Shown here in pieces: positions 7,040 to 15,749 of a stretch of 64,000 nucleotides of DNA. The stretch is from Parvularcula sp964556115 (lineage in GTDB: Bacteria; Pseudomonadota; Alphaproteobacteria; Caulobacterales; Parvularculaceae). The translations under genes were made by a program, and so were the position numbers. The stretch spans positions 93,116-157,115 of the forward strand of contig CAZKVC010000007.1 of NCBI GenBank assembly GCA_964556115.1, in the 5' to 3' direction. Within the stretch, counting starts at the first letter, position 1, and each line of letters begins with the position of its first letter. Under the pieces are notes generated by a model. It made no database searches. It saw nothing but the letters and a program-made list of their open reading frames with translations, and was not told where the DNA came from.

Positions 7040-8178
7040 CGCCCGCTCCGGCCCTGTTTCAGGGGCCGGACTTCGCCATTGTCCGACAGGAGGATCGCCA
7101 CGGGCAGGGTCGATTCGAACTGCGCGAGGATGATCATCAGGGCAACGGTGATCGGCACGCAGAGGAAGGCCCCGGCAATGCCCCATAGGGTCCCCCAGCT
7201 TGCGAGGCTGATGAGGATCACCAGCGGCGAAAGGTTGAGCGACCGGCCCATCATGCGCGGCTCGATGAGGGAACCGACGACCTGCTCGGCCGCGGTCAGA
7301 AGCACACCGGTCAGGATGAAGAGAGTCACGCCCCCGCCGGGCTGCACGAGGGCGAGGACGGTGGGCAGAATCACCGCGATGATCGAGCCGATCACCGGAA
7401 TGAAGTTCAGTGCAAAGATAAGAAGTGACCAGAACCCGGCGAAATCGATGCCGAGGAAGAGCATGATACCGAAGGAGATCGACGCCACGAGGAAACTGGT
7501 CAGTGTCTTGACCGAAATGTACTCTCGGACGAGCCTCGCAATGTCGTCGAGGACTCCGTGGATCAGCCTCTCGCCTTCTTCGGGGCCCGCGATCAGCGCC
7601 AGTTTCTTGATGATGCGGCCGCGCTCCGCCATCATGAAGGCCGTGTAAAGAAGGATGGTGACGAGCCCGCCTACGGCCCCTCGGGCGACGCCCGCCGCAT
7701 CGCCGAGCATGCCCTGAACAAGGTCGATGGCATTGGCCTGCAGGTTGTCCAGCGAGGCGCGGATGTCGGCACCCACCGCAGGAAGGTCTTCCGCATAGAG
7801 ATTGAGCCCCCGCCAGATCTCGACCAGGCGGGCGTTATAGGCCGGTGCGGCTTCGACCACCGCTTCGACATTGTTCCTGATGATCGCGACGAGCATGAAA
7901 AGGATCAGGACGATGACACCGAAGGCGAGGGCGAACTGCACCCCTTCGGGCAGGACCGGCCCGATATAGGGCAGCCGCTCGATCATCCGTTTCACGGTGA
8001 CGATCAGGAAGGTGAGGAAAGCCGCAATGACCAGCGGCACCAGAACGCCTTGGCCGATCCACAGAACGAAGCCTGCCAGGACGAAAAGTCCCGCGGAAAA
8101 GAAGAGCGAGCTGAGATTGCGCCGCCGGTAACGGCTCTCGATCCTTTCCTCCCGGCTCGGGACCTGCGGTTCACGCAT
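7033..8178 (-). CDS. AI-2E (PerM) family membrane transporter
   Basis: 381 aa. Two N-terminal helices (about residues 22-60), a soluble amphipathic region (about 95-165), and a hydrophobic C-terminal half with FAGFWSLLIFALNFIPVIGSII and LIEPRMMGRSLNLSPLVILISL, the AI-2E family signature. The substrate is unknown; family members have been linked to autoinducer-2 export or Na+/H+ antiport. The start overlaps the upstream permease gene by 8 bp, implying coupling. Its last 7 bp overlap the convergent glycosyltransferase gene. Confidence 0.9.
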   Translation of the reverse strand: MREPQVPSREERIESRYRRRNLSSLFFSAGLFVLAGFVLWIGQGVLVPLVIAAFLTFLIVTVKRMIERLPYIGPVLPEGVQFALAFGVIVLILFMLVAIIRNNVEAVVEAAPAYNARLVEIWRGLNLYAEDLPAVGADIRASLDNLQANAIDLVQGMLGDAAGVARGAVGGLVTILLYTAFMMAERGRIIKKLALIAGPEEGERLIHGVLDDIARLVREYISVKTLTSFLVASISFGIMLFLGIDFAGFWSLLIFALNFIPVIGSIIAVILPTVLALVQPGGGVTLFILTGVLLTAAEQVVGSLIEPRMMGRSLNLSPLVILISLASWGTLWGIAGAFLCVPITVALMIILAQFESTLPVAILLSDNGEVRPLKQGRSGRH

Positions 8179-9889
8179 GGGCGGGGACGCCTTCGATGGC
8201 TTTGGGTGGGTGCCGTCTTTGCAGACCCGCCACCAGAAGAACGAGAATCCCGGCCGGAATGGCGTAGCTGGCGGTCAGGAGGAAGAAGGCCTCATAGCCC
8301 ATTGCTTCGGCCATGGCGCCGGAAAACCCGGCGACGAACTTGTTCAGGATGGCGTAGACCGAACTGAAGAGGGCATATTGCGTCGCCGCATTGGCCGGGT
8401 CCACGAGGCTCGAGAGATAAGCGATGAAGACCGTGGTCACGAAACCACCCGCCACATTGTCCGCACAGATTGCAAGGATGAGATAGCCGACGTCACCGCC
8501 GCCTGCATGGGCCGCGAACCAGGCGTAGAACCCGTTCGTCAGGAAGGTGAGGACTGCGCCAATCACGAGGCTCCGCGTCAGGCCGAAAGTGGTCGCGGCG
8601 AGCCCCCCGAGGAAAAATCCTGCAAAGGTCGAGATGACCCCAGGGCCGGACTGGACGCCGCCGACCACGGCCTTGGCAAAGCCGAGATCCGCATAAAGAG
8701 GAACGGCCATGACCCCCATGGTGAAATCGGACAGACGGTAGATCATCACCAGGATGAAGATCGGGATCAGGACCCGGCCGAAACGGTCATAGACCTGAAG
8801 GAAGGGGGTTGCGAACATGGCGTGAAGGCGGCCGTGCTCTTGATGATGGTGATCGCCGGTGGCCCGCGAGGCGGCGAAGACGGCCGCGATGGTCAGGCCG
8901 ATAAGGCCGATGGTCGCGAGGACCACGACCAGTTTCGCCCATTGCGCATCCTCAGGCAGGTCGAAGAGCGCACGCACGAGCCAGCCGCTCATCACCGCCG
9001 CTGTCCCGAGCCCCGCGATAAGGGCCCGCCATGAAAACGCCGCTCGGGTGCCCTTGAAGAGAAGGGGGCCGGCAAGAAGAGCGCCCACGGCGAGGACCGT
9101 GAGCCCCTGCCAGAGAACATCTGGCAGGTTCATCCATACGAAGACCTTGGCGAGAAGGAACAGCCCGAGCCCCACGGCAATGGCCTGCAAGGGTCCGGCG
9201 AGGAGCGGGAGTTTGCCAAGGTCGACTTTTTTCTCCGCGTGCCTGGGTTCGCGGATGACGAAGACGAGGGCGCCGGTCGCGGCCATGGCGAAGGCCATCA
9301 CGAGGAAACTGACGAACCAGGACGACATGCCCGCGATGACGAGGCTGAGGCCCGAAAAGATCAGCGCACCGCGATAGCCGAGAGAATAGGACGCCGCCAT
9401 TGAAGCCTGCGCTTCGCTGGGCGCACTCTCGATCCGCCAGGCATCGATCGAAACGTCAAGGGTGGCGCCCGAGAAGGCAAGGATCATCGCCCCGAAGACG
9501 ATCTGAAACAGCCCTTCGGAAGGGTCGCTGCCGGCGATCAGGACGAGCCCGAGCACGGTTCCCGCGATCGAGGTGACCATCCACGACCGCCTGTGCCCCA
9601 TCCGTTCGGTCAGGGCCGGTACCTTCAGGTTGTCGATGATCGGGGCCCAGACGAACTTGAAGGTGTAGAAAAGGCCCAGCCAGTAGAAGTAGCCGATGGT
9701 GGAAAGCTCGATGCCTTCCTCGCGCAGCCAGAAGGACGTCTTCTGATAGACGAGGTAGAGGGGCAGGCCCGAGGCGAAGCCCAGCATCAGCATCGCCGCC
9801 ATCTCTGGCTTGCGATAGGGGCGCAGCGAACGCATCAGCCAGCCTTCGGGCCGCTCGGCGGGCACGGCTGCGCCTTGGGTATCACTCAT
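8171..9889 (-). CDS. AmpG-like major facilitator permease
   Basis: 572 aa, about 12-14 membrane helices. The start, MLGFASGLPLYLVYQKTSFWL, with DxxR-type loops (NLKVPALTERMGHRRSWM, SIDAWRIE), resembles AmpG, the importer of anhydro-muropeptides for wall recycling. It is longer than E. coli AmpG (491 aa) because of extra segments around residues 220-340, including a His-rich loop (GDHHHQEHGR). MFS class is certain and AmpG function likely. First gene of a two-gene operon with the AI-2E family gene. Confidence 0.85.
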   Translation of the reverse strand: MSDTQGAAVPAERPEGWLMRSLRPYRKPEMAAMLMLGFASGLPLYLVYQKTSFWLREEGIELSTIGYFYWLGLFYTFKFVWAPIIDNLKVPALTERMGHRRSWMVTSIAGTVLGLVLIAGSDPSEGLFQIVFGAMILAFSGATLDVSIDAWRIESAPSEAQASMAASYSLGYRGALIFSGLSLVIAGMSSWFVSFLVMAFAMAATGALVFVIREPRHAEKKVDLGKLPLLAGPLQAIAVGLGLFLLAKVFVWMNLPDVLWQGLTVLAVGALLAGPLLFKGTRAAFSWRALIAGLGTAAVMSGWLVRALFDLPEDAQWAKLVVVLATIGLIGLTIAAVFAASRATGDHHHQEHGRLHAMFATPFLQVYDRFGRVLIPIFILVMIYRLSDFTMGVMAVPLYADLGFAKAVVGGVQSGPGVISTFAGFFLGGLAATTFGLTRSLVIGAVLTFLTNGFYAWFAAHAGGGDVGYLILAICADNVAGGFVTTVFIAYLSSLVDPANAATQYALFSSVYAILNKFVAGFSGAMAEAMGYEAFFLLTASYAIPAGILVLLVAGLQRRHPPKAIEGVPAHA

Positions 9890-9979
9890 GCTGCATTATC
9901 CTTCCGCCCTGACCCGCCCATGAAGGACGGCGCGGCATCAGCATGACGAGGCGCGGGCGCCAAAACAACTTCCAGAAGG

Positions 9980-10366
9980 TTAAAGCCCCGCCGTACAGGC
10001 CTCGAAGCTCGGCGCTGCATCGCCCTGGGTGACCGGGCCGGTGCTGAGGCTCGAGACCGTTCCGCCCGCTGGGGTGACCACTGCGAAGACGCGGCAGTCA
10101 CGGCGGTCATAGCGCCGGAACTCGTTGGCGCCCTCGCGCCTGACGAGGGCAGGGCGGCCAAGGGCCGCTTCGAGGGCCGAGACGTTCCTTCCGAGGAATT
10201 GCGAAGGCGAAGGCCCGAGGTGCTTGGCGGTCTGCGGCGCCGATTCGCGGGTGATGATCCCGCCGATCGGGTCCTCGCCACCGCGCGGACCGCTGCCTGG
10301 GACCGACGCGCACGCCGTCACAAAAGCGGCCATGGACAGAAGGCCTGCCCTGCCGCTAACCCGCAT
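9980..10366 (-). CDS. small putative lipoprotein
   Basis: 128 aa from the ATG at 10364-10366. The leader MRVSGRAGLLSMAAFVTACAS carries a lipobox (VTAC, Cys19). The rest is soluble, with FLGRNVSALEAALGRPALVRREG and a C-terminal beta-rich part with two cysteines (RRDCRVFAV, SFEACTAG). This resembles small SmpA/OmlA-like outer-membrane lipoproteins in layout but I do not recognise the family. Divergent from the PfkB kinase with 22 bp between start codons. Confidence 0.7.
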   Translation of the reverse strand: MRVSGRAGLLSMAAFVTACASVPGSGPRGGEDPIGGIITRESAPQTAKHLGPSPSQFLGRNVSALEAALGRPALVRREGANEFRRYDRRDCRVFAVVTPAGGTVSSLSTGPVTQGDAAPSFEACTAGL

Positions 10367-10388
10367 CGTCCGAATTCGAGGAGTGCTC

Positions 10389-11387
10389 ATGCCGGAAGTC
10401 CAAGTCGCTGCGCTCGGCAATGCGATAGTCGATGTTCTCGCCAAGGTCGATGATAGCTTTGTCGACGCCCATGGTATCCCCAGGGGCGGCTTCATGCTGA
10501 TCGACGAGGGCCAGGCCGAGACGATCCTGTCGGGTTTTTCCGAGCCAGAGCATGTGGCCGGCGGTTCCGCCGGGAACACCCTGGCCTGCATTGCCAGCTT
10601 TGGCGGCAAGGTCCGCTTCGTGGGCAAGGTTGCCGATGACGAGCTCGGCTCGGTCTACCGCCAGTCGATGCGCGATGTGGGTGTCCTCTTCGACACGCCC
10701 GCAGGGACGGGCGGTGCGCCCACTGGCCGCTGTCTCGTCGCGGTCACGCCCGACGCCGAGCGCTCCATGGCGACCCTTCTCGGCATTGCCGGTCATTTCG
10801 AGCCGAGCGATGTGCAGCCCGGCGACGTCGAGGACGCGCAGGTCTGCTTTTTCGAAGGCTACATGTTCGAAGACCGGACCATCACCCGCCGCACGGTGAC
10901 CGAAGCCGTGGACAGAGCGAAGAAGGCCGGGCGCTTCACCGCCATGACCCTCGCCGATCCGGGCCTCGTCGGCCGGGTCCATGGCGACCTCTCCGCCTTC
11001 CTCAGGGACAAGATCGACATCGTCTTCGCCAATGAGGAAGAAGCGAAGACGCTCACCGGCAAGCCCGATGCGCTGGAAGCCGCGAAAGCGGTGCGTGAGT
11101 TCGGGCTCTGGGGCGCGGTGACGATGAGCGAACGGGGCTCCTATGTCTTCGGCCCGGAAGGCGAGATCGAAAAGATCGAGGCCATGCCGCCGAGCGCCCT
11201 GGTCGACACGACAGGCGCGGGCGATGCCTATGCGGCGGGCTGGCTCCACGCCTTCACCACCGGCCGTTCGATCGCCGAATGCGGCAAGCTCGGCTCCCTC
11301 GCAGCCTCCGAAGTGATCAGCCACACCGGTGCGCGGCCTGAAGTCAGCCTCAAGGAGCTGGCAAGAAAAAGAGGGCTCCTCGGCTGA
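10389..11387 (+). CDS. PfkB family carbohydrate/nucleoside kinase (adenosine kinase-like)
   Basis: 332 aa, starting at ATG 10389 after AGGAG. Ribokinase fold: N-terminal GGSAGNTLACIASFGG and the C-terminal anion-hole/catalytic motif DTTGAGDAYAAGW near residue 275. Many Alphaproteobacteria carry this gene annotated as adenosine kinase, phosphorylating adenosine to AMP; sugar specificity cannot be excluded. A strong terminator overlaps its stop codon. Confidence 0.88.
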   Translation: MPEVQVAALGNAIVDVLAKVDDSFVDAHGIPRGGFMLIDEGQAETILSGFSEPEHVAGGSAGNTLACIASFGGKVRFVGKVADDELGSVYRQSMRDVGVLFDTPAGTGGAPTGRCLVAVTPDAERSMATLLGIAGHFEPSDVQPGDVEDAQVCFFEGYMFEDRTITRRTVTEAVDRAKKAGRFTAMTLADPGLVGRVHGDLSAFLRDKIDIVFANEEEAKTLTGKPDALEAAKAVREFGLWGAVTMSERGSYVFGPEGEIEKIEAMPPSALVDTTGAGDAYAAGWLHAFTTGRSIAECGKLGSLAASEVISHTGARPEVSLKELARKRGLLG

Positions 11388-11396
11388 GGAGCCCTC
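11371..11396 (+). terminator. rho-independent terminator overlapping the kinase stop
   Basis: Perfect 11-bp stem GAGGGCTCCTC / GAGGAGCCCTC with loop GGCT, followed by CCTTCGCTCT. The TGA at 11385-11387 lies within the hairpin. It sits between the kinase gene and the convergent VPLPA-CTERM gene and could serve both. Confidence 0.85.
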
Positions 11397-11425
11397 CCTT
11401 CGCTCTGAGGGGTGAGCGCCGGGGC

Positions 11426-12073
11426 TTACGCCTTGGTTTGCTTGCGGCGGCGCAGGCCGAGGCCGGCGAGGGCCGAGCCCATCAGCACGGCGGCGCCGGG
11501 CAGGGGCACGGACTGATCGACGAGGATCTCGTCATTGCCGAAGAACTCGAGCCCCAGAAGGCCGTTATTGTTGAAGAACAGGAGCTCGAAATTGTAGAGC
11601 CCCTGAGTCAGGCTGCTGAAGTCGCCATTGGTGGTGGCAAAGTTCTGCAGGCCATCGGCCGATGCCAGCACGTTGCCGCCCACGGTGAACTCGAAGCCGT
11701 CATCCGAACCGATGGCGAACGTGTCGTTTGCCGGATCGGTGATCAGGATCTCGCCGGTGATGACGAAGACCGTCCGCTCGAGTTCGGTAAGGTCGGTGCC
11801 GCCGGTGATGACGCCATTGCCGCCGAGAAAGCTGCTCAGCGACTGAAGCCCGGAGCCGGAATTGGTCGCGCCGCTCGGATAGTCGATGCGGATGACGTCG
11901 ACGGCGGCGTCGGGCGAACCGCCGGTGAAGCTGCGCGCGGTGGCCACGCTCCCGATGAAGCCGGTGTCAGGTGCATAGACCTCGGCATCGACATTGTTGA
12001 TGAGGACCGTCGCATGTGCGGAAACGGCCAGAGCTGCCGCGCTGGCGGCAACGGTTGAAAAAAGTTTGATCAT
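11426..12073 (-). CDS. VPLPA-CTERM sorting-domain surface protein
   Basis: 215 aa from ATG 12073. Signal peptide (MIKLFSTVAASAAALAVSAHA), a beta-rich body with a PA14-like pattern (FAIGSDDGFEFTVGG, YNFELLFFNNNGLLGLEFF), and a C-terminal sorting tripartite signal: VPLPGAAVLMGSALAGLGL then RRRK. This is the VPLPA variant of PEP-CTERM, processed by an exosortase, often together with exopolysaccharide. No exosortase gene is in the window. Probably secreted or cell-surface. Confidence 0.85.
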   Translation of the reverse strand: MIKLFSTVAASAAALAVSAHATVLINNVDAEVYAPDTGFIGSVATARSFTGGSPDAAVDVIRIDYPSGATNSGSGLQSLSSFLGGNGVITGGTDLTELERTVFVITGEILITDPANDTFAIGSDDGFEFTVGGNVLASADGLQNFATTNGDFSSLTQGLYNFELLFFNNNGLLGLEFFGNDEILVDQSVPLPGAAVLMGSALAGLGLRRRKQTKA

Positions 12074-12162
12074 TCTGTCTTCCCCCAAATCCCGGAAATT
12101 GAGATTTTGTTCAGCTTATCCGAAAGGTGCCATGGAAGAAAGCTGTAAGGGGGTTCAGTTTC

Positions 12163-12492
12163 TCAATCTCGGCGTGCAGCCTTCTCGGCAATGCCGGACA
12201 CACCCGCGCGCCTGTCGAGTTCTACCGCTACGTCGTCGAGGCCGAGGTCATTCGCTTCGAGAAGCACGGTAAGATGGTAGAGGAGGTCCGCGCTTTCCTT
12301 GACCAGCTCTTCCCGGTCCCCGGCTGCGCCTGCGAGAGCGGCTTCGACGCCTTCTTCCCCCAGCTTCTTGGCGCAATGCGCCTTGCCCTTGCCGATGAGT
12401 TTGGCGGTGTAGGACGCAGACGGATCGTCATTCTTGCGTGACCGTATGCGGTCCGTCAGTGCCGCGAGGGCCTCGCCGATCTTCGTCACCAT
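12163..12492 (-). CDS. hisE: phosphoribosyl-ATP pyrophosphatase HisE
   Basis: 109 aa. Contains the MazG-like HisE motif YTAKLIGKGKAHCAKKLGEE followed by KESADLLYHLTVLLEAN, with the acidic metal-binding residues EE..E..D. It converts phosphoribosyl-ATP to phosphoribosyl-AMP in histidine synthesis; a separate HisI would do the next step and is not in view. Last gene of the hisH-hisA-hisF-hisE run; overlaps hisF by 7 bp. Confidence 0.95.
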   Translation of the reverse strand: MVTKIGEALAALTDRIRSRKNDDPSASYTAKLIGKGKAHCAKKLGEEGVEAALAGAAGDREELVKESADLLYHLTVLLEANDLGLDDVAVELDRRAGVSGIAEKAARRD

Positions 12493-13253
12493 GTCCTCCT
12501 GACCGGAATGCCTTTTTTGGCCATGTGCTGTTTTGCTTCGTTCACGGTAAAGGTGCCGAAGTGAAATATGCTGGCGGCAAGTACCGCCGATGCGCCGCCT
12601 TCGGTCACCGCGTCGGCCAGGTGGTCCAGTGTGCCCGCGCCGCCAGAGGCAATGACGGGAAGCCGTACACGTCCGGTGATGGCGCGCAGAAGCTCGATGT
12701 CATAGCCGGTCTTCACCCCGTCCCGGTCCATGGAGGTCAACAGGATCTCGCCCGCGCCGCGCTTCTCGGCCTCCGCGGCAAACGCGACCGCGTCGATGCC
12801 GGTAGGGCGTCGGCCGCCATGGGTGAAGATCTCCCATGATCCGTTCCCGGTGCATTTCGCGTCAATGGCGCAGACCACGCATTGCGCGCCCACCACCTCG
12901 GCGGCGCGGCTGAGAACGGAAGGGTCGCGAACGGCGGCTGAATTGATGGCGATCTTGTCGGCGCCCGCCCTGAGGAGGGCGAGAACATCTTCCGCGCTCC
13001 TGACGCCGCCGCCAACCGTCAGGGGGCAGAGCGCTTCCTGCGCGGTGCGGGTGACCATGTCGAAAAGCGTGCCCCGGTCCTCGTGGGTGGCAGTGATGTC
13101 GAGAAAGCAGATTTCGTCCGCCCCTGCTGCCGCATAGGCAGCCGCCGCCTCCACCGGATCGCCGGCGTCCACGAGGTCGACGAAGTTGACGCCTTTGACC
13201 ACGCGGCCGTCGGCTACATCGAGGCAGGGAATGATGCGGGTCTTCAGGGTCAT
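12486..13253 (-). CDS. hisF: imidazole glycerol phosphate synthase cyclase subunit HisF
   Basis: 255 aa from the ATG at 13253, which overlaps the hisA stop (ATGA). The start MTLKTRIIPCLDVADGRVVKG and the catalytic aspartates (CLDV near residue 11; SMDRDGVKTGYD near 130) are canonical, as are the phosphate-binding loops VIASGGAGT and GASAVLAASIFH. With HisH it produces IGP and AICAR from PRFAR. Confidence 0.97.
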   Translation of the reverse strand: MTLKTRIIPCLDVADGRVVKGVNFVDLVDAGDPVEAAAAYAAAGADEICFLDITATHEDRGTLFDMVTRTAQEALCPLTVGGGVRSAEDVLALLRAGADKIAINSAAVRDPSVLSRAAEVVGAQCVVCAIDAKCTGNGSWEIFTHGGRRPTGIDAVAFAAEAEKRGAGEILLTSMDRDGVKTGYDIELLRAITGRVRLPVIASGGAGTLDHLADAVTEGGASAVLAASIFHFGTFTVNEAKQHMAKKGIPVRRTW

Positions 13254-13984
13254 GGCGCGATCGCGGAAAAAGCCGCCTCGGGGGTGATCTTGTCTTCGTA
13301 AAGAGCTTTCCCGATCACCGCGCCTGCAACGCCTGCGGGGCGCAGCGCTGCGAGATTGCGCAGATCGTCCGGCGAGGACATGCCGCCCGAAGCGATGACG
13401 GGGATGGTGGTGCTTTGCGCCAGCACCTTCGTCGCTTCGATATTGGGACCTTCCAGCGCGCCGTCGCGGCTGATGTCGGTATAGACGATGGCGGCCACCG
13501 GCAGGCCTTCGAAGCGGCCAGCGACCTCTTCGGCGGTGAGGTCGGACGCGTCGTCCCAGCCTTCGGTCGCGACCTTGCCGTTCTTGGCGTCGATGCCGAT
13601 GACCACCCTGTTCGGGAAAGCTTCGGCGGCCTGCCGGGCGAAGTCGGGGTTCTTGACGGCCGCCGTCCCGAGAATCACGCGGCTGACGCCGAGCCGCAGC
13701 CATTCTTCCGCTGTCTGAAGGTTGCGGATGCCGCCGCCGAGCTGCACGCGCGCATCGGTCTCGGCCAGAATGCGGCGCACGGCTTCGGCATTGGCGGGCG
13801 CACCTGCAAACGCGCCATCGAGATCGACGACATGGAGGTTTTCAAAACCCGCATCGCGGAAAGTGAAAGCCTGGCGGGATGGATCGTCCGCATAGGTTGT
13901 GGCCTGGTTCATGTCGCCGCGCAAAAGCCTGACAGCCTTGCCGCCCTTCAGGTCGATCGCCGGCCAGAGTTCAAAGTCACTCAT
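13250..13984 (-). CDS. hisA: phosphoribosylformimino-AICAR isomerase HisA
   Basis: 244 aa (ATG 13984, overlapping the hisH stop). TIM barrel with WPAIDLKGGKAVRLL at the N-terminus (catalytic Asp8-equivalent), the phosphate loop VIASGGMSSPDDL and GAVIGKALYEDKIT. It isomerises ProFAR to PRFAR, the substrate of HisF/HisH encoded on either side. Confidence 0.97.
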   Translation of the reverse strand: MSDFELWPAIDLKGGKAVRLLRGDMNQATTYADDPSRQAFTFRDAGFENLHVVDLDGAFAGAPANAEAVRRILAETDARVQLGGGIRNLQTAEEWLRLGVSRVILGTAAVKNPDFARQAAEAFPNRVVIGIDAKNGKVATEGWDDASDLTAEEVAGRFEGLPVAAIVYTDISRDGALEGPNIEATKVLAQSTTIPVIASGGMSSPDDLRNLAALRPAGVAGAVIGKALYEDKITPEAAFSAIAP

Positions 13985-14604
13985 CGCTGCCACTCCAGGA
14001 ATTTTCGCAGGAAAGCCTGACCATATTCGCCGCTTTTCTCCGGGTGAAACTGCGCGCCGAGGATATTGTTCCGCCCAATGACCGCCGGGAAGGTCTCGCT
14101 GTAGTCGCAGGTCGCAAGAACGTCGTTCTCATTGGCGGCATCGAAAGCGAAACTGTGGACGAAATAGGCGTCGCCGTCTTCGGGCAGGGCGGGGTGCGCA
14201 CGGCGGGCCACGACGTCGTTCCAGCCCATATGGGGCAGGCGCAGTGAGGTGTTCTTCAGCGGACGGACCGTGCCGGCGATCAGGCCCAGCCCCTTTGTTT
14301 CGCCGTGCTCGAGGCCCCGATCGGCCAGAAGCTGCATACCGACGCAGATGCCGAGAAAGGGGATCTGCTTTTCGTCCACGGCGCCGTGAATGGCTTCTTC
14401 GAGACCCTTCCGTGCACGAAGGCCTTTGGCGCAGCTCGCGAAGGCTCCGACGCCGGGCAGAACCAGGCGGTCCGCCGCGAGAAGCGTCTCGGGTTCGGCG
14501 CTGACGACGACTTTCCACGACGCGTCCGGCGCTGCGCGCATCAGACCGCGCTCAGCGGAATGAAGGTTGCCGGCGCCGTAATCGATCAGACAGACAATAG
14601 GCAT
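13981..14604 (-). CDS. hisH: imidazole glycerol phosphate synthase glutaminase subunit HisH
   Basis: 207 aa class I glutamine amidotransferase. Opens with VCLIDYGAGNLHSAERGL; the nucleophile cysteine is in FLGICVGMQLL (about residue 88) and the His/Glu pair in GAQFHPEKSGEYGQ. It supplies ammonia to HisF. First gene of the overlapping hisH-A-F-E unit; it is separated from hisB by an unrelated small gene with its own terminator, so it probably has its own promoter between 14604 and 14645 or depends on read-through. Confidence 0.97.
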   Translation of the reverse strand: MPIVCLIDYGAGNLHSAERGLMRAAPDASWKVVVSAEPETLLAADRLVLPGVGAFASCAKGLRARKGLEEAIHGAVDEKQIPFLGICVGMQLLADRGLEHGETKGLGLIAGTVRPLKNTSLRLPHMGWNDVVARRAHPALPEDGDAYFVHSFAFDAANENDVLATCDYSETFPAVIGRNNILGAQFHPEKSGEYGQAFLRKFLEWQR

Positions 14605-14644
14605 GGGCCGGGCCGTTAGCGCGGCTTGGCGGCCAAGCCAAAGA

Positions 14645-14678
14645 AAAAGGCGCGCCGGTGGACCGTGGCGCGCCTTTT
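14645..14678 (-). terminator. strong terminator after the 77-residue exported protein gene
   Basis: Perfect 12-bp stem AAAAGGCGCGCC (14645-14656) / GGCGCGCCTTTT (14667-14678), loop of 10 nt, with a T-rich tract on the minus strand (TTTTTCTTT). It lies only about 40 bp before hisH. Confidence 0.85.
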
Positions 14679-14703
14679 CCCGAACATCCGATCTAACGTA
14701 AGA

Positions 14704-14937
14704 TCAGGAGCATTCCTCAATGGCTTCCTGGACTTCCGAAGGAGCGTTTTCGAGATCTTCCGGCGAAGTGATCTCTTCCATCATGGCCATCAGGTCGGCG
14801 TCGGCCTCGACCTTTTCGGCAAGACAGGCGCAATCGGAAGAGCCGCCATATTCGGCTTGGTAGGCTTCGCAGCGCGATTGCATGTCGTCCTGGACGGCGG
14901 TCATCGCGAGAGCGGAAGCGAGAATCGAAGCGAGCAT
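14704..14937 (-). CDS. small exported cysteine-containing acidic protein
   Basis: 77 aa. Hydrophobic leader (MLASILASALAMTAVQ) followed by an acidic body with four cysteines: SRCEAYQAEY, SDCACLAEKVEADADL and a C-terminal ECS. Predicted helical, periplasmic, possibly disulfide-bonded. AAGGGA lies 8 nt before the ATG. It sits between hisB and hisH, on the same strand, followed by a strong terminator. Function not recognised; no relation to histidine synthesis is evident. Confidence 0.7.
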   Translation of the reverse strand: MLASILASALAMTAVQDDMQSRCEAYQAEYGGSSDCACLAEKVEADADLMAMMEEITSPEDLENAPSEVQEAIEECS

Positions 14938-15052
14938 TCGGAATTTCCCTTGTCAGTGCGTTTCCTGCTGCAACCTGCAGCTATGGAACCATACCTGTCG
15001 TTAACCTTCGCGCAAGAGCAATCTTCTTCTCATGCAGCAGTTTGCGCAGGCG

Positions 15053-15667
15053 CTACGAACCGAGGGAGCCCTTCGTGGAGGGGATCGTGCCACTTTGCCG
15101 CGGATCGATCCTGACGGCCATCTTCAGGGCCCTGGCCGTCGCCTTGAAGCAGCTCTCCGCAATGTGGTGATTGTTGGTGCCGTAGAGGTTCTCGACATGC
15201 AGGCAGAGCCCGCCATTGCCTGCGAAGGCATGGAACCACTCCTTGAAAAGCTCCGTATCGAAATCGCCGATCTTGTCGCGGGTGAAGTCAGCCTTGAAGA
15301 TCAGGTAGGGCCGCTTGGCGATGTCGACCGAGGCCCGGGTCAGGGTTTCGTCCATCGGAACATAGGCATGACCGAAACGCTCGATCCCGGCCATGTCGCC
15401 CAGCGCATCTCCGAGGGCGAGGCCCATGACGATGCCCGTATCCTCGACGGTGTGATGGCTGTCGATATGAAGGTCGCCCTTCGCCTCCACCTCGAGGTCG
15501 ATCAGGCTGTGCTTGGCGAAGCCTTCCAGCATGTGATCGAAGAAACCGATGCCGGTCGAAACCCGGCCCTTGCCCGTCCCATCCAGATCGAGGCGGACGG
15601 TAATGTCGGTCTCTTTTGTCTTGCGGTGCCGTTCGGCGCGGCGCGAGGTGGTCGTGGACTCAGCCAT
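15053..15667 (-). CDS. hisB: imidazoleglycerol-phosphate dehydratase HisB
   Basis: 204 aa, monofunctional. Metal-binding motifs are intact: STGIGFFDHMLEGFAKHS and DLHIDSHHTVEDTGI in the first half, the matching HAFAGNGGLCLHVENLYGTNNHHIAE in the second (positions about 145-175). It dehydrates IGP to imidazole acetol phosphate. The gene order hisB-hisH-hisA-hisF-hisE is typical of Alphaproteobacteria except for the inserted 77-residue gene. Confidence 0.97.
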   Translation of the reverse strand: MAESTTTSRRAERHRKTKETDITVRLDLDGTGKGRVSTGIGFFDHMLEGFAKHSLIDLEVEAKGDLHIDSHHTVEDTGIVMGLALGDALGDMAGIERFGHAYVPMDETLTRASVDIAKRPYLIFKADFTRDKIGDFDTELFKEWFHAFAGNGGLCLHVENLYGTNNHHIAESCFKATARALKMAVRIDPRQSGTIPSTKGSLGS

Positions 15668-15694
15668 GGTCAGTAAGGGTCTTCTCGTAACAAA

Positions 15695-15727
15695 CAGGGG
15701 GAACCGCTAGCAGAGCGGTTCCCCCTG
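15695..15727 (-). terminator. terminator of the chemoreceptor gene
   Basis: Perfect 14-bp stem CAGGGGGAACCGCT (15695-15708) / AGCGGTTCCCCCTG (15714-15727), loop AGCAG. On the minus strand it is followed by GTTTGTTACG, a moderate U-tract. It separates the chemoreceptor gene from hisB. Confidence 0.8.
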
Positions 15728-15749
15728 CGCCACCAAGGGACGACCGGGT

